A DNA stretch of 21,984 nucleotides from a virus, in the IMG/VR virus record IMGVR_UViG_3300025417_000099, positions 1 through 21,984 of that record. One strand, written 5' to 3'. A program made the translations under genes and the position numbers. Below are positions 7,485 through 15,067 of the stretch, piece after piece; the stretch's first letter is position 1, and the number at the start of each line of letters is the position of its first letter. Below the pieces are notes generated by a model. It saw nothing but the letters and a program-made list of their open reading frames with translations, was not told the origin of the DNA and did not search any database.

Positions 7485-9038
7485 CTACTCCCAGAGAAGG
7501 TTGACGCTGCCTGCGTCGAATGTGTCGGTGCCGTTTGTTGTAAAAATTCGCACGTTGTCCAACACACCAGCCAATGAAACCGTGCCAGCAGTTTGGGCCG
7601 TAAAAACTAACCCCGCTGTGCTAGATAATACGCCAGAACAAATCCAAATGTTTCCAGATATATTGGTGACAACCAATAATCCGCTCATTACATAAGCAGC
7701 GTTGCCCATAGCTATAAGAAACCCAGCTGTCGAAGACGCTGCTCCAGCAGAACTAGCAAACGCAGTACTGGAAGATGAAACATAGCCAGTTGTTGTTGCC
7801 GTTCCACCAGTACCTATTTGCAAAAGTATATTTGCAGAACCGCTCAAGCTCACGCCATTATACATAACTGTTATGCGCTTGACCCAAGAAGGGATGCTAG
7901 TAAATGAGACGCTAGTGCCACTTGTTGTGGCCACCGATGTTCCGCGAACAATATTCGGCGCGGACGACCAGTTTGTCCCATCCGATGTAAACAGAACGTT
8001 GCCAGCGGTTGTAGGTGAGGCAATTCCTTGTACAGTCGTTGAATTTGTCCATGCAGCAATTTGTCCGCTGGTTGGAGTTCCGCTAACAGCCACGCCACTC
8101 ACAATAGAAACATAAAGCGCAATAACATCAACAAGGTCGCCCGCAGCCGCTGCTGTTGCCAACACAATGGCCGTTCCAGATGTGGCCGTATAATCAGCCG
8201 AGTTTAACAACACGCCGTTCAAATAAACTTGGACATAACCAACGGTGTAGGAAGCGGTAAAACTGGTTTGTCCGCCGGTTGCTGTGAACGTAGTGCGCGT
8301 GTAAGTTCCACCACCGCCACTAACCGGCGACCAAGAAGGCACGCCACTTGCCAACGTCAGCACATACCCATTGGTTCCTGCCGTAAGCTTCGACAGAGTG
8401 TTGGTTGCCGATGCGTAAAGAATGTCGCCAGTGGCGTAGGTGCTTTGTCCTGTTCCGCCGTTGGCCGCGCCAAGAGTGCCAGAAGTGATTGCAGACGCCG
8501 CGATGGCTATCGACGTGTTTGACGCCGCCGTAAGACGCCCCTGCGCGTCAACCGTGAAACTTCCGACGGTACTTGCATTGCCGTAGCTCCCTGCTGTAAC
8601 AGCCGTATTGGCGAGGTTGGCCGTAACGGCAGTGGAGCCGTTAAAAGACGTGCCTGTTAAACCAGTTCCTAATGTCAAAGTTCCGGTTGTTGACGCGGTA
8701 ACAGTTCCAGAACCTCCCAAACTGATAGCCGTTCCGTTAACCGTCACGCTAGAATTTGCGAGGCCAGAATTCGGAATAGTTGTGTTGATAGCTGAGGACG
8801 GGATGCTGATTGCTGCATTAGATGCAGAAGTAAGCTGTCCCTGCGCGTTAACTGTAAACGTTCCAACAGTGGCGGCGTTGCCGTAAGTTCCAGCCGTAAC
8901 TGCGGTATTGGCAAGTGAAATTGTGCCGCTAACCGTAATCGGTCCGCCTGTAAGCCCAGTTCCGGTTGAAACGTTAATGACAGTGCCAGAACCGCCGCCA
9001 CCGCCGCCGCCCGTTTGCGCTACTGTTTTAAGAGACAT
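7485..9038 (-). CDS. tail fibre protein (517 aa), repeat-containing
   Basis: A Gly/Thr/Ser/Ala-rich fibre. Residues 10-16 are seven Gly in a row. Residues 43-74 and 143-174 are near-identical modules (NTAVTAGTYGNAATVGTFTV / NTAVTAGSYGNASTVGSFTV, each then AQG(Q/R)LT(S/A)ASN). NGGTGQSTYATGDILYAS at 193-210 is a common fibre-shaft repeat. Residues 245-312 (TATGGQTSFTASYTVGYVQV, then YLNGVLLNSADY) match a beta domain widely found in phage fibres. The C-terminus, VRIFTTNGTDTFDAGSVNLL, is a conserved fibre ending seen in many phages. It should form a trimeric adhesion fibre. SD GGAG is eight bases before ATG 9038. The link to the baseplate or tail hub is probably through the N-terminus or the small protein just upstream. 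Confidence 0.85.
   Translation of the reverse strand: MSLKTVAQTGGGGGGGSGTVINVSTGTGLTGGPITVSGTISLANTAVTAGTYGNAATVGTFTVNAQGQLTSASNAAISIPSSAINTTIPNSGLANSSVTVNGTAISLGGSGTVTASTTGTLTLGTGLTGTSFNGSTAVTANLANTAVTAGSYGNASTVGSFTVDAQGRLTAASNTSIAIAASAITSGTLGAANGGTGQSTYATGDILYASATNTLSKLTAGTNGYVLTLASGVPSWSPVSGGGGTYTRTTFTATGGQTSFTASYTVGYVQVYLNGVLLNSADYTATSGTAIVLATAAAAGDLVDVIALYVSIVSGVAVSGTPTSGQIAAWTNSTTVQGIASPTTAGNVLFTSDGTNWSSAPNIVRGTSVATTSGTSVSFTSIPSWVKRITVMYNGVSLSGSANILLQIGTGGTATTTGYVSSSSTAFASSAGAASSTAGFLIAMGNAAYVMSGLLVVTNISGNIWICSGVLSSTAGLVFTAQTAGTVSLAGVLDNVRIFTTNGTDTFDAGSVNLLWE
8517..8912 (-). repeat. two-copy fibre module, 300 bp apart
   Basis: Two imperfect copies of about 96 bp, at 8817-8912 and 8517-8612, lie exactly 300 bases apart in the fibre gene. 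They encode residues 43-74 and 143-174, which differ at only six or so positions. Both DNA copies contain a shared core around CCCTGCGCGT...ACTGT/ACCGT. A tandem duplication followed by divergence would explain the pattern. Confidence 0.8.
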
Positions 9039-9040
9039 GA

Positions 9041-9379
9041 TTACACTCCATCGCCAGGAGTGATGAAGACCGATGTGCTACCAGCACTTGTTATGCCAGT
9101 AAAATACGCATTTGGCAAAAACGTCAAAATTTCATCAGTGCCGGGGAGCAAAGGCAAAGTGAAGGTGCTGCCCGAAATCACAACAGCATTTGTATTTGCA
9201 ATGGTAGAGCTAACGCCATAACCAAGATAAACCATCGTAACTGTTGCGCTGGCCGGGACAATAATTCGATATTGGTTTGACCCCAAGCCGTTAGATATGG
9301 CTTGCACCGGAGATGGCGCAGTCGTGTTGGCTGTAAAAACAACCGTGTTGCCAAGTTGGGTAAAAGCTTGAACGCCCAT
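9041..9379 (-). CDS. small beta-rich tail-region protein (112 aa)
   Basis: A 112-residue protein of alternating small and hydrophobic residues with no charged helices, predicted to be a beta sandwich. Recognisable stretches are AFTQLGNTVVFTANTTAP, then NQYRIIVPASATVTMVYLGY and FTLPLLPGTDEILTFLPNAY. It ends FITPGDGV. It lies between the tailspike and the fibre with a 2-base gap to the latter. Likely a virion component, such as a fibre adaptor or tail decoration, but I know no characterised family to place it in. AAGGAA about seven bases upstream of ATG 9379 serves as SD. Confidence 0.7.
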   Translation of the reverse strand: MGVQAFTQLGNTVVFTANTTAPSPVQAISNGLGSNQYRIIVPASATVTMVYLGYGVSSTIANTNAVVISGSTFTLPLLPGTDEILTFLPNAYFTGITSAGSTSVFITPGDGV

Positions 9380-9402
9380 GTCAGGTTCCTTCTACGTCTA
9401 TT

Positions 9403-11022
9403 TTAGGAGATGATTGTTAACCATTGTCCCTGCATACGCCAAGCAATACAACCAGAGCCTCCAGCTGTAACTGTAAAGTTAAAAGAACCGACATTTGGAG
9501 CGTGACCGTTCGATACCAAAATTTGCGAACCATTAGCCCATGAACCCAAACTGGAGTATGGGAGATTGGTTGTAAGGTCGCGCACAACTGGAGTTACGGC
9601 TGAAATTAAATACTGATTTCCAGAAGTGAACCCAATCATGGAGTTGTCTAAAAAGCTTGATGGTGCAGTCAATTGATTGCCAGCAACAATCCCCAGCGCA
9701 GAACCAGAGCTGTTGTTGTTGATTGTGTTATTGTTGACTGTTACGTTTTGCCCAGCTTGCAGATTTATATAAGACGAGCTTCCAAGAGTAAAAAATGAAT
9801 TGAAGGTATTGTTGGAAATGTTTACGTCCGTGATCCAATTGCTAGACCCGGCATTGATAGATATGTGAGCTTGGAAAGAAGATATTTGCGTGATGTTTGA
9901 AAATTCGTTGTCTGTGATGACAACGGATACTTCTGTTGTATTAGACTGAGAAATAGAGATGCTTTTGATGGTGTTTTCTTCCATTACATTTTCTGTAATG
10001 AAAACAGCGGCGTTGGGAACGCCGAGTTTTGCAGCAACTGAAATACCGGTTTGCGCCCCAATAAACCAATTATTGTAAATCTGGGTATAACCAGACGACA
10101 ACAAGATTGCGTAGGGCTGGGCAGTTCCGCCTATGTTGCCAAAGAAAAAGCATTGCGTAACCCATCCACCAGAAGACTCAACACCGCTAAAAGCGTCTGT
10201 CTCATACGCGCTATTTGCCCAAGCAAGGAAATAACAGCCTTGCACTAAACAATTGGTGATGCCATACAAATAAATGCAATCATATTGGTTAAGAAACGCG
10301 CAATTAATAATACGGCTGTTTCCGTTTACGTTAGGGTTTACGCCTGAAATAAAAATTGCTTGCCCAGAGGTTCTCGGAGCCGTGAGAGAATTGAATTGTA
10401 AGCTTTCAAAAGTCACGCCGCCCAATAGCGTTGCTTGGAACATTATTCCCGTTGAGAACGAGGCGGCGGCAATAATCATGGACGCGTTTTCTTGCGTTCC
10501 AGGGCCAACACCCATTCCAACTCCACGCAAGGTTACTGGATAGGATATGGTGATGGTTGCTGATATTTTTGTTACACCAGGCGGGAACAAAACAATTCCG
10601 GCTGTTGTCGAGGTACTAACTGCATTGATGGTGTTTTGAATTGCCGCTGTGTCGTCGGTCGATCCATCCACTTTTGCTCCAAACCATTTGATTGAAGCAC
10701 CAGTTGCAGCATCCCAAACTCGATACCAGCGCCTGCCGCTGGCGTCCACGATGATGGTCCCACCATTGTCAGAAGAAGTTGTGTCAGTAGACACATAAAC
10801 AAATTGACCACCGCCGCCATCGCCTGCTGCGTAGTACCCTGAAACAACTGCGTTTGTTCCTGGATAAGAAGTCGTTGTCACGGCTCTTAAACCAGAGATG
10901 ATGAAAGTCGCGCTTGAGATATTGTTGATCGCGTTGGCAACCGTTGTGAAGTTGGTGTCCAACTCAGACAGCGGGATAGGGCTCGTTGCAGTAGCGAACG
11001 TGTACGGAATTGAAACTGTCAT
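9403..11022 (-). CDS. tailspike with pectate-lyase-type beta-helix (539 aa)
   Basis: The N-terminus PYTFATATSPIPLSELDTNF (6-25) is the usual attachment start of phage tail appendages. Residues 113-150 contain WFGAKVDGSTDDTAAIQNTI followed by GIVLFPPGVTKIS. This is the hallmark of the pectate_lyase_3 / right-handed beta-helix family: G-A-D-G-x-x-D-D-T-x-A-I-Q, then a strand with F-P-x-G. Residues 160-480 have beta-helix character with Asn-rich turns (NNTFNSFF, NVTVNNNTINNNSSGSALGI). The C-terminus is a short beta cap. It probably binds or cuts host surface polysaccharide as a trimer; a catalytic site cannot be identified from sequence. Its ATG overlaps the nozzle stop (TGATG) with GAGGT just upstream. 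Confidence 0.85.
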   Translation of the reverse strand: MTVSIPYTFATATSPIPLSELDTNFTTVANAINNISSATFIISGLRAVTTTSYPGTNAVVSGYYAAGDGGGGQFVYVSTDTTSSDNGGTIIVDASGRRWYRVWDAATGASIKWFGAKVDGSTDDTAAIQNTINAVSTSTTAGIVLFPPGVTKISATITISYPVTLRGVGMGVGPGTQENASMIIAAASFSTGIMFQATLLGGVTFESLQFNSLTAPRTSGQAIFISGVNPNVNGNSRIINCAFLNQYDCIYLYGITNCLVQGCYFLAWANSAYETDAFSGVESSGGWVTQCFFFGNIGGTAQPYAILLSSGYTQIYNNWFIGAQTGISVAAKLGVPNAAVFITENVMEENTIKSISISQSNTTEVSVVITDNEFSNITQISSFQAHISINAGSSNWITDVNISNNTFNSFFTLGSSSYINLQAGQNVTVNNNTINNNSSGSALGIVAGNQLTAPSSFLDNSMIGFTSGNQYLISAVTPVVRDLTTNLPYSSLGSWANGSQILVSNGHAPNVGSFNFTVTAGGSGCIAWRMQGQWLTIIS

Positions 11023-13238
11023 CAGAACCTCACCCTGAGTTCGTATTCCATCTCAATCGTGTTCAAGGTAAACGATGGAGAGGAAGATGTGATTGTAAGA
11101 CCGAGATATTTTCCGTATTGCTGCGCGTCAGATTTGTACAGTTGATAACCTGAGCCACCTGTCCACCCGATAACTTGGGAAGAATTGTTTGTCCAATTAA
11201 TCAAATTTCCGAGCTGGTTTGCCCAATAAATTTGATTTCCAAGAACATAAACCGGACTTGTGTTAGTTTCACTGTCAACGGTTATGTTCAAAACAATTGC
11301 TGTATTGGACGTGGCTTCAGTCGCAAATTTGAGCGCCTGTTTTGTTCGAATAGTGTCTTGCATCGGCCACAAGGCACTTTTCATTGTTGAGTTGATTGCA
11401 GACGAACTGTCTGAATACAACGACAAAAGATTGGTTCCTCCAGTTCCGTAGAGGTACAATTTTTTAGCCGTTGTTACTGGAAAAGCGTGCTTAATTGTTC
11501 CTTGGCTGGTCACGAACCATTTTTTATCAAAGAACACAAGCTGGATGGGACGCGTGCCCTGCACGGGGTCATTGTAGTAAACGTTGAACGCCGCGCACAG
11601 AATGTTGTTGACGAGAACTTGCCCGCCAGAAATCGGCTGGGTGAAGTCGATGAGGGGGAATACGCCATCAAGCGCATCTGAAATTTTGCTGACAGTCGCG
11701 CCAACCAGGGCAAACACACCGTAATCGTTGATGAAGAGCAGCGAACGGAAATACGGGAATATCCCGTCATAGTAGACAGAACCCGTCGATGCTGAGACGT
11801 TTGTGTTGGTGAACAACGTGTTTCCGGTTGTTGTCACGCGCACGTCCGAAAATACGTTGATGCTGTCATCGCCAAAAACGTACAAAAAGTTGTTGGCTGA
11901 GATGAGAGCAGAGATGTTGCTGTGCAACGTGTCGTCAGTGATCTGAACGAGACCAGCTGATACGCTTACAAAGTCATTGTACTGCCCTGCGGCGCTGTAG
12001 AAGACTGTGCGCCCTTGGGAAATCCATACGCGGCCCTGAAAGCTGGCAACGTCAGACGTTGTGTTGCTGGTTAACAGAGCGTTCGCGGTAGCTGCCGTCG
12101 TTGGCGTGCCGCCGCTAAAGCTGACGGCTGGAGCAGAGGTGTAGCCCGCACCAGGATCGGTCACAATGATCTGCGTGACTTGCCCGCCAAACACAATAGC
12201 CGTTGCCTGTGCAATACGACTATATCCGCCACCAGTAAATACTACCGTCGGCGCTGACGCGTATCCTGTGCCGCCGCTCGTGACAACTACGCCAACGGTT
12301 CCCGTGGCAAATGTAAGAGGTCCAGCTACCGCAGCAGCCCCAGAACATCCACCGCCAGTAAACGTCAAAGTAGGGGCGGATGTGTATCCAGATCCAGCGT
12401 TGGTTACGGTAAGAGATGATACTAAACCTGAACCAACAACCGCAGTGGCCGCAGCAGCGCCACTGGAAAACGTCACGCTTGGAGCAGTGGTGTATCCATA
12501 CCCAGGGTTTGTAATTTGGATAGACGAAATAGCCCCGCTGGTAATGCTGGTAACAACTGCTTGCGCCTGCACGCCATATGGATTACTGGGCGGCGCGATA
12601 GTGACGGTTGGAAAACTTGTGTACCCAGTGCCGCCGCTAGTGATTGAGATATTAGTGATCGTGCTGGCGGCGTTAGAAATTGACGCGACGACGGTCGCTT
12701 GGACGCCATTGGATTGATTGGGCGCGCTTACAGTCACTGTTGGGGGTGTAGTGTAGCCAGAACCTGTGTTAGTGATGCCAACAGACCCAATAGACCCAAC
12801 AGAAATTAGGTCTACCGAGTCCCAAGTAAAATAACCCTTGGTAGGGTCAGATATAATTGCGCGCTCGTTTTTCCACTGTTTCATGCGAACGCCGGTTGCG
12901 CTAAATGTGCCCGCGCCAGCCAATGTTCCTTTGGTGTTATTGCTTAGTTTTAGGTATTCAGCTCTGCCATCAGCTTCAAACGCAACGATGTAATCAACAT
13001 TGTTGATGTTGCAGCTGTAAATTGAGGAAACAGTATTTGCCCAAGCGAGCGCAGACCCGCTGGCCTGAACCGTAGACGAGGTTCCAACAACTTTCAGATT
13101 GCCAAAGCCGATTGGCTGAACGTTTTCAAGCCAAGCAAACTCTTCATCATCAAGCGCGGTTCTGTTGGGCCTTGTGTTGAGACCCTTGAAGGCTTTGACG
13201 ACCTGATAGTTTTTTTTCTGTTCAGGTGACGCCGCCAT
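11022..13238 (-). CDS. tail nozzle / tail hub-like protein with GxGYT repeats (738 aa)
   Basis: This follows the adaptor gene directly, where podophages encode the tail nozzle (T7 gp12-like or P22 gp10-like). The N-terminus, AFKGLNTRPNRTALDDEEFA then LENVQPIGFGNLKV, matches the start of such hub proteins. Beta-propeller-like strands follow: SIYSCNINNVDYIVAFEADG and, after the insert, FQGRVWISQGRTVFYSAAGQ and NNFLYVFGDDSINVFSD. Residues about 155-385 are an insert of six repeats (xTxxGxGY(T/A)xxPxVxF). The C-terminal 300 residues are more regular beta structure. The assignment as nozzle rests on order, length and N-terminal pattern, not on a definite family hit. AGGTG precedes ATG 13238, and one base separates it from the adaptor stop. 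Confidence 0.75.
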   Translation of the reverse strand: MAASPEQKKNYQVVKAFKGLNTRPNRTALDDEEFAWLENVQPIGFGNLKVVGTSSTVQASGSALAWANTVSSIYSCNINNVDYIVAFEADGRAEYLKLSNNTKGTLAGAGTFSATGVRMKQWKNERAIISDPTKGYFTWDSVDLISVGSIGSVGITNTGSGYTTPPTVTVSAPNQSNGVQATVVASISNAASTITNISITSGGTGYTSFPTVTIAPPSNPYGVQAQAVVTSITSGAISSIQITNPGYGYTTAPSVTFSSGAAAATAVVGSGLVSSLTVTNAGSGYTSAPTLTFTGGGCSGAAAVAGPLTFATGTVGVVVTSGGTGYASAPTVVFTGGGYSRIAQATAIVFGGQVTQIIVTDPGAGYTSAPAVSFSGGTPTTAATANALLTSNTTSDVASFQGRVWISQGRTVFYSAAGQYNDFVSVSAGLVQITDDTLHSNISALISANNFLYVFGDDSINVFSDVRVTTTGNTLFTNTNVSASTGSVYYDGIFPYFRSLLFINDYGVFALVGATVSKISDALDGVFPLIDFTQPISGGQVLVNNILCAAFNVYYNDPVQGTRPIQLVFFDKKWFVTSQGTIKHAFPVTTAKKLYLYGTGGTNLLSLYSDSSSAINSTMKSALWPMQDTIRTKQALKFATEATSNTAIVLNITVDSETNTSPVYVLGNQIYWANQLGNLINWTNNSSQVIGWTGGSGYQLYKSDAQQYGKYLGLTITSSSPSFTLNTIEMEYELRVRF
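12085..12776 (-). repeat. six-copy GxGYT protein repeat inside the nozzle gene
   Basis: Six degenerate repeats of the form (I/V)T-x-x-G-x-G-Y-(T/A)-(T/S)-x-P-x-(V/L)-x-(V/I/F). The GY(T/A) positions fall near residues 161, 206, 249, 284, 326 and 365, so spacing is 35-45 residues. Copies include TNTGSGYTTPPTVTV, TSGGTGYTSFPTVTI, TNPGYGYTTAPSVTF, TNAGSGYTSAPTLTF, TSGGTGYASAPTVVF and TDPGAGYTSAPAVSF. The DNA is less conserved than the protein. Such repeats are known in phage virion proteins and look like stacked beta modules. Confidence 0.9.
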
Positions 13239-13239
13239 G

Positions 13240-13875
13240 TCAGTACACCTGACTGTAGACGTCCGGTATCCGGCGCTGGAACGACGTTGCCAGAACGTTT
13301 TGAACCTTCTTCAGGTACTCTTGCTTGAAGATTTCTGCTTCGCCATAGCTCTGCTCTTTGTACTTGGCTGTGCCAGCCGCGTAGTACGGAACAGGGTCGG
13401 TGTAGGGAAGCGGGATTGTCTCAACGTCAGAAAGCGCAACCAGATCAACTGGCTGCACAACAGTGTCAAGCTCGATCTGATATGTCTGATCCGGCACAGG
13501 CCCAACGTAGAAACTCTGGCTGCCGTAGATCGAATAACAGATGGGGCGGCCTATGTAGTTCTGCCAATAACGCAATTGGCTGTTGAATTGCGTCCACGGT
13601 TGATAGCGAAGCGGGACGCGAGAGTTGCCCCAGTAAAGATTGAAGTTCACGATGTCGAGCGTGAGAGAGCCGCGCGGCAAAGACGAGAAGGTGTAGACCT
13701 CCTGGTTCTGATACACGTTGCTGCTCTGAATAACCCTGTTGACGCCGGTATCACGAACGAGCCTGTTGCGGGCGTCGTTGATGTAATCCGTCAACTCCTG
13801 GTCAGTCCAGAAGTTTGCATTAGCGTCGTGCAGCAACCGGCGGGTTGTTGTGATGTAGCTCTGTAGCGTGGTCAT
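13240..13875 (-). CDS. head-tail adaptor (tail tubular protein A-like, 211 aa)
   Basis: A 211-residue protein just before the nozzle gene, the usual place of the T7 gp11 / P22 gp4 type adaptor that joins the portal to the tail. The N-terminus TTLQSYITTTRRLLHDANAN, then FWTDQELTDYINDARNRLVR (residues 22-41), is the characteristic helical start of this group: a helix, 'D....f.sd.el..yiN.A...l'. Then come beta segments with VYTFSSLPRG and PICYSIYGSQSFYVGPVPDQ, the latter typical of 'y...g..i.l.P.P' in these adaptors. The C-terminal helix contains AAGTAKYKEQSYGEAEIFKQ. The length is close to family norms. GGGG lies six bases upstream of ATG 13875. Confidence 0.8.
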   Translation of the reverse strand: MTTLQSYITTTRRLLHDANANFWTDQELTDYINDARNRLVRDTGVNRVIQSSNVYQNQEVYTFSSLPRGSLTLDIVNFNLYWGNSRVPLRYQPWTQFNSQLRYWQNYIGRPICYSIYGSQSFYVGPVPDQTYQIELDTVVQPVDLVALSDVETIPLPYTDPVPYYAAGTAKYKEQSYGEAEIFKQEYLKKVQNVLATSFQRRIPDVYSQVY

Positions 13876-13887
13876 GTACGCCCCACA

Positions 13888-14229
13888 TCATGCGGCTGCC
13901 TGCGTCCCTTTTCCCCGCTCCCGTTTTTCAAGAACAGGGGCGGGGAACCGGCCTACCGCTGGGGACGTTGCGCGATAGTCGTCTGGCCGCTCTTCGGTGA
14001 TCTCGAACTTTGAAAGTCGTTCAAGAGCCTGCGGCAAATCATTCGAGTCTTTTGTCCAGCCGAAGCGAACTACAAACTCAAACTTGTTGTCTAGGCGATA
14101 CCCAAAAAGGTTTTGAGCAACATCATATGGCACTTCCACCGGCTTGGATGGGGGGAAGCTGTAAGACTTCCCATGCCATTGACTTGTTAGCTCTGCGTCC
14201 GTTTTGTTTACCACCCAGACATTGTTCAT
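13888..14229 (-). CDS. hypothetical protein (113 aa) before the adaptor
   Basis: The start chosen is ATG 14229, which overlaps the preceding stop (TGATG). The reading from 14268 would overlap that gene and adds an odd Cys/Arg-rich tail. The protein starts MNNVWVVNKTDAELTSQWHG and continues YSFPPSKPVEVPYDVAQNLF, a small beta barrel-like pattern with 'F.P..pveVP...a..lFG'. Then comes NKFEFVVRFGWTKDSNDLPQ and a disordered basic end (VLEKRERGKGTQAAA). I recognise the 'F.pg..v.vp...A..lfg' pattern from small head-tail or head-completion proteins in phages of this type, but it has no named function. Probably virion-associated. Confidence 0.7.
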   Translation of the reverse strand: MNNVWVVNKTDAELTSQWHGKSYSFPPSKPVEVPYDVAQNLFGYRLDNKFEFVVRFGWTKDSNDLPQALERLSKFEITEERPDDYRATSPAVGRFPAPVLEKRERGKGTQAAA

Positions 14230-14684
14230 CAGAAGCTCACAACGTCGCCGTAAACATTGACCTGGCAAGCAGCGTTCGCCACGTTGGCCGTCACGTTCAC
14301 AAAGAGCGCGTTGGCCTGAAAGACGATGGCGGCAGTGTTTGCGTTCAGACCGGAACCGGGCGTCATATCGACGTAGCTGGTGCCGTTCGTGAGGTTGGTC
14401 AGTGTCACCGTGCCCGTCACCAGATTAGCGCCGTCGTTAGACGTGCCGATGGTGATGTTCGCGGTTGCAGCGTTGGGAGCCGTGCCGCCAGCCGTATTGT
14501 AGAGGTTGGAAACTACAATACGACGGAGGATGTAGCCACCAGAACCGGCCATTCCGCCGCTGAGAATTGGCATGATGCCAACAGCGTTAGCCGTAGCTGA
14601 CAAAAGGACGTTCTGAGCCCTGGCAATGCGATAATTGCCAAAGCTGTCTTGTGTATTTTGGCCTACTGAGTCAGGACTAGCCAT
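14229..14684 (-). CDS. putative head decoration-type beta protein (151 aa)
   Basis: A beta-rich 151-residue protein with few charges: NVLLSATANAVGIMPILSGG, GYILRRIVVSNLYNTAGGTA, TANITIGTSNDGANLVTGTV and a final AACQVNVYGDVVSF. It lies with a second small beta protein (14693-15055) between the capsid and tail genes. The pattern resembles proteins that coat the capsid or form spikes on it, but no defined family motif is visible. GAGGTGACAC lies before the neighbouring gene's coding end, and the start ATG 14684 is 8 bases after the previous stop. A tail or connector role is also possible. Confidence 0.7.
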   Translation of the reverse strand: MASPDSVGQNTQDSFGNYRIARAQNVLLSATANAVGIMPILSGGMAGSGGYILRRIVVSNLYNTAGGTAPNAATANITIGTSNDGANLVTGTVTLTNLTNGTSYVDMTPGSGLNANTAAIVFQANALFVNVTANVANAACQVNVYGDVVSF

Positions 14685-14692
14685 GTGTCACC

Positions 14693-15055
14693 TCAAGAAG
14701 CGTTGTAGGTGCCCGAAGCTGCCTGACCACCGTTGACCGTGTACAGCGTGACCGTCTGAGTGCCCGTGGAGGCATTCGCACGAACGTTGTAGCCGTCCGA
14801 AACCAGAACGGGCGCAACGGTGTTCGCCGCAACAAGCGTGACCCAAGAGTTCGCAGTACCAGTGTACTGGTTGAACTCAATGACCACGTTGGCCGTGGAG
14901 GGGTAAACGTACAGACCGGCAGGGATGAACTGCGAGGTGAGCATCGCAGTCGAGTTGCCGGAGCCGACGTTGGAAACCACGACGGGCTCAAAGTACGCAC
15001 CGGGGGTGTTGGCCGAAGCGTTAGCAAGGATGATCTTTTGAAGAGCAAGTGCCAT
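14693..15055 (-). CDS. putative capsid decoration-type protein (120 aa)
   Basis: The first gene after the major capsid protein. It is beta-rich with N-terminal ALQKIILANASANTPGAYFE, then VVVSNVGSGNSTAMLTSQFI, PAGLYVYPSTANVVIEFNQY and SWVTLVAANTVAPVLVSDGY. It ends TVNGGQAASGTYNAS. Many phages encode a decoration or head-stabilising protein here, and the all-beta, low-charge makeup suits that. The pattern 'PAGLYVY...NVVIE......W.tl' is one I have seen only in unannotated phage proteins. SD AGGAG is eight bases upstream of ATG 15055. It is not obviously similar to its neighbour at 14229-14684, although both share the style. Confidence 0.7.
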   Translation of the reverse strand: MALALQKIILANASANTPGAYFEPVVVSNVGSGNSTAMLTSQFIPAGLYVYPSTANVVIEFNQYTGTANSWVTLVAANTVAPVLVSDGYNVRANASTGTQTVTLYTVNGGQAASGTYNAS

Positions 15056-15067
15056 GGGGCGATCTCC

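Noticed and set aside
12166-12717. Plus-strand Pro/Val/Thr-rich frame opposite the nozzle repeats
   Set aside because: Its apparent repeats come from the complement of the GxGYT repeat codons; no SD or context supports it.
13888-14268. Longer starts for four genes (at 5851, 7567, 14268 and 19980)
   Set aside because: Each would run into the preceding gene and adds an unnatural N-terminal tail, while a nearer ATG has a good SD or a TGATG-type overlap.
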